Notes: a model not told the origin generated them from the sequence alone. Counted from the stretch's first letter, positions 1 through 9,085 are shown. The stretch is 64,000 nucleotides of DNA from G958296245 sp965262055 (GCA_965262055.1 CBDHEI010000002.1:2604001-2668000), one strand, 5' to 3'. Program-made: numbers and translations.

Positions 1-35
1 TTATCAGGAGCCATCGACCCGCAGAGGGGGGCGTC

Positions 36-1208
36 ATGAGAACCTTGCGGATTGTGTCGATTTGTCTACTGGCGGTCCTGGTATCGGTGATGGTTGCCTG
101 TGACCGCGACAGCGGAGAAGATGAGGCCTTCAGGATAGGCGTGATGGAGTCGCTCACGGGTCCCGGCGAGACCTACGGCACCGTCGCCAATCAGGCCAAG
201 CAGTTGGCCGTCGACGAGATCAACGCCGCCGGCGGTATCAATGGGCGCATGATCGAGCTCGTTGTCGAAGACTCGAAATGCAACGCCCAGGACGCCATCA
301 CCGCGTACAATAAGCTCACCGATGTGGACGGAGTGAAGATCATCCTCGGCACATCGTGCAGTGGCGCCATGCTCGGCGCTGCGCCTCTGGCGGAGAAGGA
401 AGGCGTCGTGATGTTCTCCGGGCTGGCGACCAACCCGGACATCGCCGAAGCCGGAGACTACATCTTCCGGACCGCGATGAGCGACGCACAGCTTGGCATC
501 GACACCGGCAACCTGCTCTGGGCCGACGGCGTCCGCAAGCTGGCCACCCTCAACGAGGCGACCGACTACGCCGAGGGCGTCAGGCGCGAGTCCGTCGCCC
601 AGTTCGAGAAGCGAGGCGGCGAGGTTGTCGCTGAAGAGCGCTACTCCTCCGACGTCACAGACTTCAGGAGCCAGCTGACCAAGCTGTTTGGCGCCAATCC
701 GGACGCCCTCCATGTCGCCGCCCAGGCTGAGTTTGCCGGTGGCACCATCGTCAAGCAGGCCCGAGAGCTTGGCTTCGACGGTCCCATCTACTCCGATGTT
801 GTCGTCGCAGGGGCGACGGCCCTGGAGATCGCCGGAGACGCCGCCACGGGCGTCATTGCAGTTATTGCGGACCTCGACCCCGTCAACAACAAGGCCCAGG
901 AGGTCCTCAAGAACTTCAAGGCAAAGTACGACTATGTCACTCTTCGCTGGTACATCGGCTCGGCCTACGACGACGTATACATAACCGCCGAGTGCCTCAA
1001 GAAGACGGGCGACGACCAGGATGCTGACGGGTTCAGGGACTGCCTGTACGACATCACCTGGAGCGGCGCAATCGGCGATAGTTACAGCTTCGACGATAAG
1101 GGTGAGGTCGTCGGCCTTTCCAACCTCGTAGTAGAGGTACTTCCCCTGGACGAGAGGACCGATGACAACCAGGGATACAAGGCCTTGGGCGGCGCCCCAA
1201 TAGAATAG
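36..1208 (+). CDS. livK: Branched-chain amino-acid type ABC transporter substrate-binding lipoprotein
   Basis: Periplasmic-binding-protein fold of the LivK/Peripla_BP_6 type, expected to capture an amino acid, amide or other small organic solute outside the membrane and hand it to the permeases encoded next. The N-terminus is a lipoprotein signal with a hydrophobic stretch ending in VMVAC, so Cys22 is the likely lipidated residue. The mature part opens with the family pattern FRIGVMESLTGPG and continues through AVDEINAAGGINGR, typical of LivK proteins. A purine-rich GAGGGGGG ribosome site lies 4 nt before the ATG. It is first in a five-gene livKHMGF array on the same strand. The ligand cannot be read from the sequence; LivK-like proteins bind many substrates. 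Confidence 0.93.
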   Translation: MRTLRIVSICLLAVLVSVMVACDRDSGEDEAFRIGVMESLTGPGETYGTVANQAKQLAVDEINAAGGINGRMIELVVEDSKCNAQDAITAYNKLTDVDGVKIILGTSCSGAMLGAAPLAEKEGVVMFSGLATNPDIAEAGDYIFRTAMSDAQLGIDTGNLLWADGVRKLATLNEATDYAEGVRRESVAQFEKRGGEVVAEERYSSDVTDFRSQLTKLFGANPDALHVAAQAEFAGGTIVKQARELGFDGPIYSDVVVAGATALEIAGDAATGVIAVIADLDPVNNKAQEVLKNFKAKYDYVTLRWYIGSAYDDVYITAECLKKTGDDQDADGFRDCLYDITWSGAIGDSYSFDDKGEVVGLSNLVVEVLPLDERTDDNQGYKALGGAPIE

Positions 1209-1218
1209 ACGGTATCGC

Positions 1219-1236
1219 AGGGGCCGCGCGGCCCCT
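1219..1236 (+). promoter_or_regulatory. Perfect GC palindrome between livK and livH
   Basis: An 18-bp perfect inverted repeat (AGGGGCCGC and its complement) lies 10 nt after the livK stop. It is not followed by a T-run, so it is unlikely to be a full intrinsic terminator. Stem-loops at this place in binding-protein operons commonly stabilise or partly terminate the first message so that binding protein is made in excess; that role here is inferred from position. Confidence 0.5.
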
Positions 1237-1274
1237 AATCGCCGACGACGCTCGAAACGCTGAGGCCCCCTCTG

Positions 1275-2630
1275 GTGAGACGTTTGCTGGCATACCGCGA
1301 CCGCCCAAACAAGGTGCTGGCGGTCGCCCTGACAGTGGCCGTTGCGGCTTATCTCGGCTGGAAGATCACCGAGTCCCCCGATCAGGCCGTCCAGTTCGCA
1401 TTCAACGGTCTCTCCGTTGGCGCCGTGTACGCCCTCCTCGCGATGGGCTTCACCATCGTATACAGCACCGTCTGGTTCTTCGACCTCTACTACGGCGCCG
1501 CCGCCGCAATGGGCGCGTATGGCGTCTTCTACCTCAGGTCCAAAGAGAATCTGGGCGGGCTGTACCACATGCAGCTACTGTCGTTGAACGTCCTGTTTGC
1601 TGCGGTGGTCGTTGGAGTGGTCGCCTGGGCGCTCCACGAGAGTCTGTTCAACCGGCTCCGTACTCGCTTCGATCCAAAGGCCCTCCGCGTGGCGGGTGGC
1701 GTGCTGGCCGCTGGCGCCGGGGTCTACACAGGACTCGTCCTGACATATTCGGATAACATCAACGTCGTCCTCAGTCCCGCAGTCGGGATCGCGGTGGGCG
1801 CGGGCGTGGGCTGGATGCTGTATCGAGCCTCCCGGGTCGTCCAAGCGGACGCCAGCCGGGCGAAGTACGCTGCCATTGCCGTGGTTTCTGTAGCGGTGGG
1901 GGTGTACTGCGCCGTGCTCGCAGCGAACGCTCCAGGTTCGAAGCTCTACCTGAGCTGGGCGGTGTCGTGTCTGCTGGCCGGGGCCGTCGGCGTCGCCCTC
2001 TACAGGGGCCTTTACGTCTACATGCGTGAGCGAGCCAGGTCCCCTCTAATCATGCTCGTCGCCTCGCTCGGCATTCTACTCGCTCTCACGGCCGCCACCG
2101 CCATCGTATTCGAGAGCGCGCCGCGTCCGCTTCCGCAGGCATTCGGCAGCGAGCCATGGACGATTTGGGGTGGCAACATCAAGGGATTCAACCTCTTCAC
2201 CGTCGGCGTCGCCCTCGTCGGCTTCGTGGGCCTGCTCCTCCTCCTAAAGAAGACTTCCTTCGGTAGGGCGATACGCGCCATCGGCGATGACGAAGAGGTA
2301 TCGAAGGTCGTGGGCATCAATACAACGGTCGTCATCGCCATCGTTTTCTTCATAGGAGCGGTCTTTGCGGCGGCGGCGGGCGTGTTGAGCGGCCACGATA
2401 CGGCCATCCAGCCGAGGATGGGCCTGCTGCTCCTGCTCAAGGGCTGGATAGCCTCCGTGGTCGGGGGTATAGGGAACCTGTACGGCGCCGTGGTTGGCGG
2501 ATTTGCCCTGGGCATGATCGAGCAGTTCGGCATCTGGGACCTGGCCGGGGAGTGGAAGGAAGTCATATCCTTCGTCGTCCTGATCCTCTTCCTGTCGTTC
2601 TGGCCCAAGGGCCTGTTGCCGAGGAAGTAG
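1275..2630 (+). CDS. livH: Branched-chain amino-acid ABC transporter permease (LivH type)
   Basis: Integral membrane permease of the LivH class, 451 residues, longer than the usual 290-310. It begins at a GTG. The core family motif starts near residue 40 (FAFNGLSVGAVYALLAMGFTIVYST) and the C-terminal half carries the permease signature region GRAIRAIGDDEEVSKVVGIN that contacts the ATPases. The extra length is an inserted stretch of several additional hydrophobic segments at about residues 110-250, between the first and second conserved halves. It would pair with the LivM-type permease that starts 4 nt after its stop. Confidence 0.92.
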   Translation: MRRLLAYRDRPNKVLAVALTVAVAAYLGWKITESPDQAVQFAFNGLSVGAVYALLAMGFTIVYSTVWFFDLYYGAAAAMGAYGVFYLRSKENLGGLYHMQLLSLNVLFAAVVVGVVAWALHESLFNRLRTRFDPKALRVAGGVLAAGAGVYTGLVLTYSDNINVVLSPAVGIAVGAGVGWMLYRASRVVQADASRAKYAAIAVVSVAVGVYCAVLAANAPGSKLYLSWAVSCLLAGAVGVALYRGLYVYMRERARSPLIMLVASLGILLALTAATAIVFESAPRPLPQAFGSEPWTIWGGNIKGFNLFTVGVALVGFVGLLLLLKKTSFGRAIRAIGDDEEVSKVVGINTTVVIAIVFFIGAVFAAAAGVLSGHDTAIQPRMGLLLLLKGWIASVVGGIGNLYGAVVGGFALGMIEQFGIWDLAGEWKEVISFVVLILFLSFWPKGLLPRK

Positions 2631-2634
2631 GGCT

Positions 2635-3690
2635 GTGCCTATGAAGTCCGGGGTCGTTGGCGGTCTGGTGAGAATCGCGCGCGAGCCGCGTGTGGTCCTG
2701 AGGCTCGCCAACGGCAACGTGGAGTTGTGGGCGAACTTGGTCGTCATCACCTGGGCTGTCGCGTTCGCGATATGGCAGGGAGTCGGGTTCGCAATCACCA
2801 TAGGCACGGTCTTCGCCATCTGGGCCATCCTGGCTGTCAGCCTGAACCTCGTCGTGGGCTTCACCGGCCTGCTCTCGGTGGGCCACATAGGCTTCTTCGG
2901 CATCGGCGCCTACGCGGTGGCCATCCTCACCTCGGGCACAGCGTACGAACAGCTCCGCACCGATGCCATCCCGACGTTCGGATGGCCCTTCTTCGCCGCA
3001 TTGCCCATCGGCGTGGCCCTGGCAGGCGTGACAGCCTTGGCGGTGGGAGTCGTCTTCAACCGCTTCAGGGACGACATCTTCGTCCTCGTCTCCTTCGGCT
3101 TCGCCATCATTGCCTTCAATGTCTTCCTGAACTGGCGGGGCCTTACGAGGGGAGCGTTCGGCATTCACGAGATAGCCAAGCCCGCGATAGGCGGGTGGGT
3201 CTTCGACGGCGAGCTGGAGTTCCTCGCTCTTGCCCTTGTGTTCCTCGCGCTCGTCGTACTGGTGTCCTGGTTCATAGTGACCTCCTCCTTCGGGCGCGTG
3301 CTCACCGCCATTCGGGAGGACGAACAGGCAACTGAGGTCTTCGGCTATCGCGTGACCCATTACAAGCTGGCCGTATGGGTCATATCGGCCATGATGGCGG
3401 CTGTCGCCGGCGGACTCTTCGCAAGCTGGACGACCTTCATCGACCCCAACTCTTTCATCCTGCTCGAGTCGATGCTGCTGGTCTCCATAGTGATCCTCGG
3501 CGGGCTCGCCACCATCTGGGGCTCCCTCCTCGGCGCGATGGCCTTCGTGCTGCTGGAAGAGGGGATGCGCTTCTTGCCGTTCCTGCCCACGGAGTACATA
3601 GGCCAGGCCCGCCAGGTAGTCCTAGGCATCCTGCTGGTACTGCTCATGCTCTTCAGGCCCCAGGGCCTGGTCGGGAGGTACAAGCTGTGA
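2635..3690 (+). CDS. livM: Branched-chain amino-acid ABC transporter permease (LivM type)
   Basis: Second membrane subunit of the importer, 351 residues. It contains the LivM core (LAVSLNLVVGFTGLLSVGHIGFFGIGAYAVAILT) and the cytoplasmic coupling segment GRVLTAIREDEQATEVFGY. It starts at a GTG 4 nt after livH; an in-frame ATG two codons later is an equally acceptable start. Its stop overlaps the GTG of livG by the four bases GTGA, which argues for translational coupling. The length is normal for LivM. Confidence 0.93.
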   Translation: MPMKSGVVGGLVRIAREPRVVLRLANGNVELWANLVVITWAVAFAIWQGVGFAITIGTVFAIWAILAVSLNLVVGFTGLLSVGHIGFFGIGAYAVAILTSGTAYEQLRTDAIPTFGWPFFAALPIGVALAGVTALAVGVVFNRFRDDIFVLVSFGFAIIAFNVFLNWRGLTRGAFGIHEIAKPAIGGWVFDGELEFLALALVFLALVVLVSWFIVTSSFGRVLTAIREDEQATEVFGYRVTHYKLAVWVISAMMAAVAGGLFASWTTFIDPNSFILLESMLLVSIVILGGLATIWGSLLGAMAFVLLEEGMRFLPFLPTEYIGQARQVVLGILLVLLMLFRPQGLVGRYKL

Positions 3691-4442
3691 GCGCTGAGCT
3701 CGATCCCCGTGTCTTCGCTCTGGAGACTAAGGAGGTCTCAAAGCACTTCGGTGCGGTTAGGGCCGTAGACCGGCTCTCTATGTCCATCTTCCGCGAATGG
3801 ATAACCTGCATCGTTGGGCCAAATGGATCCGGGAAATCTACCCTGATTGACCTGCTGAGCGGGATGCTGCCTCTCGACGGAGGAATCGTAATCATCGACG
3901 GCGTCGGCCTCCGGGTCTTGAAGGCTCACCAGACACCCGACCACGGCATCACGAGGACCTTTCAGGATGTGAGGCTCTTCGACCAGATCAGCGTCTGGGA
4001 CAACATCATGGTGGTCTTGACCGAACGCCGCCTCTTTCCATCCCTCCTGGAACGGACGAAACCTCGCTATAAGGAGAAGGCCCAGAGTATCTTGCAGAGT
4101 GTTGGCATGTGGGAGAAGCGGGACTCAATGGCCATGGATCTGTCCTACGGCCAGCGGAAGCTGCTGGAGATCGGGCGCGCCATAGCCTTGGACGTGGATA
4201 TATACCTGTTCGACGAACCCTTCGCCGGCCTCTTTCCCCGGATGCTAGAGAGGGTCAAGGCCATATTGAAAAACATGCGGGAGCAGGGCCACACCATCGT
4301 TTTCGTCTCCCACAACATGGACATCGTTCGAGAGTTGTCGGACCATGTCTTCGTCCTAGACAGCGGCACCCTCCTCGCGGTGGGGGAGGTCGAAGAAGTG
4401 CTTGGCAGATCGAACGTGATAGATGCCTACCTGGGCAACTAG
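3687..4442 (+). CDS. livG: ABC transporter ATP-binding protein (LivG type)
   Basis: Cytoplasmic ATPase of the importer, 251 residues. Walker A is GPNGSGKST (residues 44-52), the signature motif reads LSYGQ and Walker B is YLFDEP, followed by an H-loop histidine in VSHNMD. The frame is open far upstream, but the upstream part is only an out-of-frame reading of livM. The GTG overlapping the livM stop gives a protein of normal LivG length and is therefore chosen. The signature has tyrosine-glycine where most ABC proteins have SGG, which is common in LivG proteins. Confidence 0.93.
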   Translation: MSAELDPRVFALETKEVSKHFGAVRAVDRLSMSIFREWITCIVGPNGSGKSTLIDLLSGMLPLDGGIVIIDGVGLRVLKAHQTPDHGITRTFQDVRLFDQISVWDNIMVVLTERRLFPSLLERTKPRYKEKAQSILQSVGMWEKRDSMAMDLSYGQRKLLEIGRAIALDVDIYLFDEPFAGLFPRMLERVKAILKNMREQGHTIVFVSHNMDIVRELSDHVFVLDSGTLLAVGEVEEVLGRSNVIDAYLGN

Positions 4443-4460
4443 CATCGGTACTGAGTTGGG

Positions 4461-5189
4461 ATGATGCTTCTCGAGATGGCTGGCATCTCAGTGCGCTACG
4501 GCGCCGTGTCCGCCCTCGAAGACGTGTCCCTCGGAGTCCGCAAGGGCGAGGTGGTTGCGGTCATGGGCCCCAACGGCGCGGGAAAGTCCACCGTCCTGAA
4601 GGCCATCATGGGCCTCGCCCCGGTCGTCTCCGGGGAGGTCTACTGGCGTGGCGCGCTGCTGACGTCCGCCACCCACGAGATAGTCAAGGAGGGCATCGCC
4701 TTCGTCCCCCAGGGCAGGCGCCTCTTCACCCACCTCACCATCGAGGAGAACCTGGAGATGGGCTGCATCTACGTGAAGGACAAGGCCGAGCGCCGGCGGC
4801 GCATGGAGTCGGTCATGGAGCTCTTCCCCGTCCTACACGGGAAGCGCCGCGACATGGCGAGCCAGATGTCGGGCGGACAGCAGCAGATGCTGGCTTTGGG
4901 CCGGGGCCTGATGGCCAGCCCGGAGGTGCTGCTGCTCGACGAACCGACGCTGGGCCTCGCACCCATAGTGGTCAAAGATGTCTTCCGCATGGTCTCCGTG
5001 ATAGCCGAGAGGCTCGGCACAACCATCCTGATCGTCGAGCATAACATCAAGGGCGTCCTCAACATCGTGGACCGCGCCTACGTGCTCGACAACGGCCGCG
5101 TCGTATTCGAGGGCACCCCCCAGTCCGTCCAGGAGACCGACATACTCACCGAGGTCTTCCTGGGCAAAGTCCAGCCCCGCGACGAATAG
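4461..5189 (+). CDS. livF: ABC transporter ATP-binding protein (LivF type)
   Basis: Second ATPase of the importer, 242 residues, a typical LivF length. Walker A is GPNGAGKST (36-44), the signature is MSGGQQQ, Walker B is VLLLDEP and the switch histidine is in IVEHN. It begins 18 nt after livG and ends the operon. With LivG it would form the heterodimer that drives LivHM. The following gene is on the opposite strand. Confidence 0.94.
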   Translation: MMLLEMAGISVRYGAVSALEDVSLGVRKGEVVAVMGPNGAGKSTVLKAIMGLAPVVSGEVYWRGALLTSATHEIVKEGIAFVPQGRRLFTHLTIEENLEMGCIYVKDKAERRRRMESVMELFPVLHGKRRDMASQMSGGQQQMLALGRGLMASPEVLLLDEPTLGLAPIVVKDVFRMVSVIAERLGTTILIVEHNIKGVLNIVDRAYVLDNGRVVFEGTPQSVQETDILTEVFLGKVQPRDE

Positions 5190-5304
5190 GGGCCCGTTTA
5201 CCGGATCTCCCGGCAGAGGTACTCTACCAACCTCCTGAAGTGCCGGCAGTGCAGGCTGACCTGAACGGCCTGCAACAGCGAGAAGGCTTCAAGGGCTGCG
5301 TCTC

Positions 5305-5820
5305 CTACTCCTCGGCGGGAAGGTACGGGATTAACCCTTGCTCGAAAGCGATCTCCTGAATCTCCCGGGGCATTCGGCGCGCATCCACCACCAGACCGTT
5401 CACTTCGATTATCCATGCCAGTGGGTGACGGTCCAGGAGACTTGTCAGACACCAGTCTACGTCCATGGGTCTCATGTTGAGCGTATCGCGGATGAGCGAG
5501 GCCTTGTTTGACTCCGTACTCTGCTTTACACCGAACTGGCCGCACACGTCTGCTGTGCTCATGTGAGGGTCTTGGCTTTGATCGTGCAGGAAGTTGACCG
5601 AGCCGACCGCCAACACGACTCCGCACGCCCAGATGTCGATTCGGCCCCTCACGAGTGGCGACGGGCGCTTCCTGCACAGCGCGGCGGCCGCCTCGCGGAC
5701 CAACTGGCGGTATTCCTCGTTCAGCCACTCCAAGCAGAAAGGGTCGGTAAGAGCCCTGATATCGTCGAACGTCGACTTCATCATCGTGGGGACTCTTTCG
5801 GACCGAGCGGCCCTCGCCAT
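5305..5820 (-). CDS. DUF6398 domain protein
   Basis: A 171-residue cytoplasmic protein. Residues about 45-125 match the pattern I associate with DUF6398: CRKRPSPLVRGRIDIWACG, then a HFLHDQSQDPHMS-like segment, then a helix-turn-helix-looking GVKQSTESNKASLIRD. The last part has the look of a nucleic-acid-binding HTH, but no function is established for the family that I can cite. The start at 5820 is supported by a GGAGGT site 8 nt upstream; a second ATG pair 12 codons later has no such site. It converges on livF and follows the FG-GAP gene on the same strand by 47 nt. Confidence 0.72.
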   Translation of the reverse strand: MARAARSERVPTMMKSTFDDIRALTDPFCLEWLNEEYRQLVREAAAALCRKRPSPLVRGRIDIWACGVVLAVGSVNFLHDQSQDPHMSTADVCGQFGVKQSTESNKASLIRDTLNMRPMDVDWCLTSLLDRHPLAWIIEVNGLVVDARRMPREIQEIAFEQGLIPYLPAEE

Positions 5821-5867
5821 GTGCTCATACCTCCGGAGCTATTTTGCTGTTCTCATGTCGCGGGTGG

Positions 5868-8558
5868 TTAGAACTGTTTGGCATAGACGACCGTTACTTC
5901 GGTGATGCGGGGGGTACTCATGCCTTTGTCGGCACCTAGGGTGAGGCGGTACTGGAGCCACTTGCCTGGGTGGTTGGCGGCTTCCTCGGGGGCGACCCAT
6001 GGCGCGGAGGCGAGGTCGTTCTCGGAGGCTGCGAACCTCATGTGGGCTTCGACCCACGTGCCGGCGGGGACGGATGCCTCCCACGAGATGTCGTGCACCG
6101 CCTCGCCAGGGGGGAGATCGAAGGGCTCCGAGACGTAGTGCTCCTCGGGGCCGCGGTCGATTATGCTGCCGGGCTCTATGTTGCTGATGCCGTGGGGGCC
6201 ATCGGTGGGCAGGGTGGTGACGCGGCGCTCCGAAAAGCCGCCTGGGCCGTTCCACCAGACTGCGGAGTGGGCCTTGTGCTCCGCTTCTACGCGGTGGTAC
6301 CCGATCGCGAGGTCGGTCCAGCCGTTGCCGTCGAAGTCGGCCGCAATGCACCCCGAGGCGGAGTGGGTCGGCATGCGTGTCCGGTCGGCGGCGGAAAAGC
6401 CGGTCTCGCGCTGCCAGTAGAGGTAGGAGTCGATGTCGCGCTGCTGACCGTCGTGGTAGGAGGCGACGAACAGGTCCAGGCGGCCGTCGTTGTCGAAGTC
6501 GGCGATCGCCATGGAGTTTATAGCGTTGCCGGGCAGCAGGGTCTTGTTGTCGTCGCGCAGTCCGTCCGGGCCGTTCCAATAGACGTGGGCGAATGAGTCG
6601 TGGGGGCCTTCGTGGGAGGGCTCGTGGCCGCCTACGATCAGATCGAGGTAACCGTTGCCGTTCAGGTCTGCGGCGCGGGCGCACGCGGCGTGCCAGACTG
6701 AGAGCATCTGCAGTCGATCCATGGAGAAGCCCTCCGGGCCTCCCCAGAGGACGAAGATGCGATCCGAGCCGATCTGGGGTACGAACAGGTCCAGCCAGCC
6801 GTCATTGTTCCAGTCGGCTAGGTAGATCCACCTCGGCTCGTCGTAGAGCACGCCGTCTCGTTCCATGTGTATGCGGACCGGGTTGTCGACGTCGAAGCCG
6901 CCGGGGGCGCCGTAGAAGATTACGAGGTCGGGGCTGCCGATGGAGGCAAAGATGAGGTCTAGATATCCGTCGCGGTTGATGTCCGCGCATACCATCCCCT
7001 GAGCCTGATCGGTGGGCAGGGTCATGCTCGGCTCGGCGGGGAAGCCGTCCAGGCCGTTCAGCAGCACGTAGGAGCCGGTGGAGATGTCGGGGGTGTTGGC
7101 GAAGCTGTTGCATATGACGAGGTCGGTCCGGCCGTCGTCGTTGACGTCGGCGTAGAGGGCATCGACGGCGCGAAAGCCGGGGATGGTCTGCCGTCTGTCC
7201 TCGGAGAAGCCGCCGGGGCCGCCCCAGTAGATTATCGAGTCGATGTCGCCGTGGAGGTTGCGGCTGCGGTGGTTGATGAAGACGAGCTGGGCCGGTTCTC
7301 CGGCGGGGGAGTGTGGTATGAAGGCGCGCCTCGGCTCCTCGGTGTGCAGGCGGCGGGCCTCCTCGAGGAGGCCCCCGGGGCCGCAGCGGTAGACGACGGA
7401 CTCGGTGTCGTAGGAGGACTCGGCGCGCATCTGGCAGATGACGACCTCGTCGGCGCCGTCGCCGTTGAGGTCGCCGGCAACGACATCGCAGGCCATCAGG
7501 CTCTCCAGCGCGGTGCGGCGCGCTTCGTCGTAGCTGCCGTCGTCGTCCCAGTAGACCCATGAGCGCTGGGCCTCGCCATGGGGCTCGCGGCAGGCGAAGA
7601 CGATGTCCTGGGAACCGTTGCCTCGCAGGTCGGCTACTGCCACTGCCATGGGACTCTGGACGGCGAAGGTGAGCGGCGGGCCGAATTCGCGGTCAGGGGT
7701 AACGGGGACGAGTGCGGCGCTGTCCTGGGAGGGGGCGAAGAGGTGGGGGATGCCCCGCAGGGTGACGGCGCGGGCGAGCGGCTGGGCGTCCGCGAGGTAC
7801 GCGGCGAGCTCGTCAGGGGCCTTCTCTTCCGCTGTGGGCATGGCCGTGCCGGGGACTGCCGAGGCCCGCGCGGTAGTCAGGCCGCCGGGGCCTCCCCAGT
7901 AGACGGTGACCTGCCCCGACTCGGTGCGGGCGACCAGGTCGTCGTAGCCGTCTCCGTCCAGGTCGGCGGCGTCGACCTGCTCGGCGTCGAGCTCGATGTC
8001 GGTGAACCGCTTCATCTCCAAGCCTAGCTCGGACTGCCGGAAGAGGCGCAGGTACCGCTGCGACGAGCGGGGCTCGACCTGGCAGAGGAAGGCAAGCGCG
8101 GGCCTGCCGCTGCCGTCGAAGTCGCCGGCGGCGACGGATGCGGCCATGGGGGCCGGGAGTACCTGGTGGCGCCTCTCGCTAAAGCCGTCGGGGCCGCCGT
8201 AGTAGACGAAAGCGTTGAGGTCGGGGCGGAGGCCGTTGTGGAAGTTGCCGATGACGAGGTCGTCGTAGCCGTCGCCGTTCAGGTCGGCGACTGTGCCGGC
8301 CCTGGCGCCGTCGGCGGGTATCTGTATGGCCTCGCAGCGGCCCAGCGGGTCGCGATAGCTGAGGGCCGGGGGCTTCTCGCCGTGGTCGTGGTCGTTGGAG
8401 AAGACGAGGTCGATGTAGCCGTCGCCGTTCAGGTCGAACTGGTAGATGCGCTGGAGGACGCCCGCGCGGGAGACGTAGAGGTTGTGGCCGGCGTTGCCCA
8501 TGGAGCCGCGGCTGAAGCCCTCGAAACCGCGTGTGACCCAAGTCTTCGATTCACTCAT
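5868..8558 (-). CDS. Large FG-GAP/VCBS-repeat protein
   Basis: An 896-residue protein made almost entirely of FG-GAP/VCBS beta-propeller repeats. Units such as DLNGDGYDDLVIGNF, DLDGDGYDDLVA, DVNDDGRTDLVI, DFDNDGRLDLFVA and DFDGNGWTDLAIGY recur about every 45-60 residues and alternate with a VYWGGPGGL type linker. The D-x-N-G-D-G-x-x-D loops are expected to bind calcium, as in integrin alpha chains. The C-terminal ~100 residues form a separate beta-rich domain ending VTVVYAKQF. There is a GGAGG ribosome site 4 nt before the ATG. No signal peptide or transmembrane segment is visible at the N-terminus, which is odd for a family usually exported. Confidence 0.85.
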   Translation of the reverse strand: MSESKTWVTRGFEGFSRGSMGNAGHNLYVSRAGVLQRIYQFDLNGDGYIDLVFSNDHDHGEKPPALSYRDPLGRCEAIQIPADGARAGTVADLNGDGYDDLVIGNFHNGLRPDLNAFVYYGGPDGFSERRHQVLPAPMAASVAAGDFDGSGRPALAFLCQVEPRSSQRYLRLFRQSELGLEMKRFTDIELDAEQVDAADLDGDGYDDLVARTESGQVTVYWGGPGGLTTARASAVPGTAMPTAEEKAPDELAAYLADAQPLARAVTLRGIPHLFAPSQDSAALVPVTPDREFGPPLTFAVQSPMAVAVADLRGNGSQDIVFACREPHGEAQRSWVYWDDDGSYDEARRTALESLMACDVVAGDLNGDGADEVVICQMRAESSYDTESVVYRCGPGGLLEEARRLHTEEPRRAFIPHSPAGEPAQLVFINHRSRNLHGDIDSIIYWGGPGGFSEDRRQTIPGFRAVDALYADVNDDGRTDLVICNSFANTPDISTGSYVLLNGLDGFPAEPSMTLPTDQAQGMVCADINRDGYLDLIFASIGSPDLVIFYGAPGGFDVDNPVRIHMERDGVLYDEPRWIYLADWNNDGWLDLFVPQIGSDRIFVLWGGPEGFSMDRLQMLSVWHAACARAADLNGNGYLDLIVGGHEPSHEGPHDSFAHVYWNGPDGLRDDNKTLLPGNAINSMAIADFDNDGRLDLFVASYHDGQQRDIDSYLYWQRETGFSAADRTRMPTHSASGCIAADFDGNGWTDLAIGYHRVEAEHKAHSAVWWNGPGGFSERRVTTLPTDGPHGISNIEPGSIIDRGPEEHYVSEPFDLPPGEAVHDISWEASVPAGTWVEAHMRFAASENDLASAPWVAPEEAANHPGKWLQYRLTLGADKGMSTPRITEVTVVYAKQF

Positions 8559-8712
8559 ATCGCCTCCGTCCTGGCACCGGGGGCCTCCGGGCCGCCGTGC
8601 GCACGGATTGTACGGGTGGGCCTATGGGCGGTCAATCACGGGGTCGCCATCGCGGTGGCAATCGCATCCGCTGCGGGACCGCTCATCAAGAAGGGAGGAA
8701 TTTCCGCTGTAG

Positions 8713-8866
8713 GTAACATTTTGTAACGTTTTGTCGTATTTAGCTTTGGGGTGAGCTACAGGAACGTGACGCGGATTGGACGGGATGCGACACGGGTGTG
8801 ACGGGATGTGACACCGATGTGACAGGATGTGACACGCCTTCTTCGACAGGCTCTTCGCTTCGGAGG
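8713..8866. repeat. Repeat-rich intergenic block, related to the one near 63.6 kb
   Basis: The 527-nt space between the FG-GAP gene and the metallopeptidase holds no convincing gene. It contains a TTTTGTC run leading into ATTTAGCTTTGGG, then short direct repeats of the type GGATGTGACA at about 8780-8835, then a TTCGACAGGCTC motif. The same order of elements (ATTCAGCTTTGGG, a purine-rich short-repeat tract, then TTTCGACAGGCTC) occurs at 63550-63720, so this is a dispersed element rather than chance. Confidence 0.5.
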
Positions 8867-9073
8867 TCCCGAACGGCGAGTCCCAGGCGGATCTCAAACC
8901 CGACGCCGCGATTTGAATTGTTGGTCACTGAAGAACCCTCCCACAGTTTCAGGGCGAGCGGACCGGGGGCTGCTGTCATGGGAAGACGATAGCACACAAG
9001 TTCGTGTTGGGCAAGCGAGGTAGGGGCCGCGGTGGCGCTATCCGGGCAGGCCCCTTTGGGGCACGGTGTCTGC

Positions 9074-9079
9074 TACACT
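9074..9079 (+). promoter_or_regulatory. Candidate -10 box of a leaderless promoter (metallopeptidase)
   Basis: TACACT ends exactly 6 nt before the ATG at 9086, so transcription would begin at or next to the start codon. No ribosome site precedes the ATG. I see no good -35 hexamer. The same geometry recurs at 21723-21728 and 37690-37695. Confidence 0.4.
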
Positions 9080-9085
9080 CCGGCT

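Noticed and set aside
66..1568. Long minus-strand open frame opposite livK/livH
   Set aside because: It is the complement of well-supported coding frames, has no family-like motifs, and arises from the high G/C content at third positions.
3375..3686. Upstream extension of livG
   Set aside because: These codons are an out-of-frame reading of livM; the GTGA overlap start gives the normal LivG length.
5198..5728. 176-codon minus-strand frame near DUF6398
   Set aside because: Arginine/proline-rich shadow of the DUF6398 gene in another frame.
8780..8835. Short repeats considered as a CRISPR array
   Set aside because: Repeat unit is about 10 nt with irregular spacing; no 25-35 nt repeats with spacers and no cas genes in the window.
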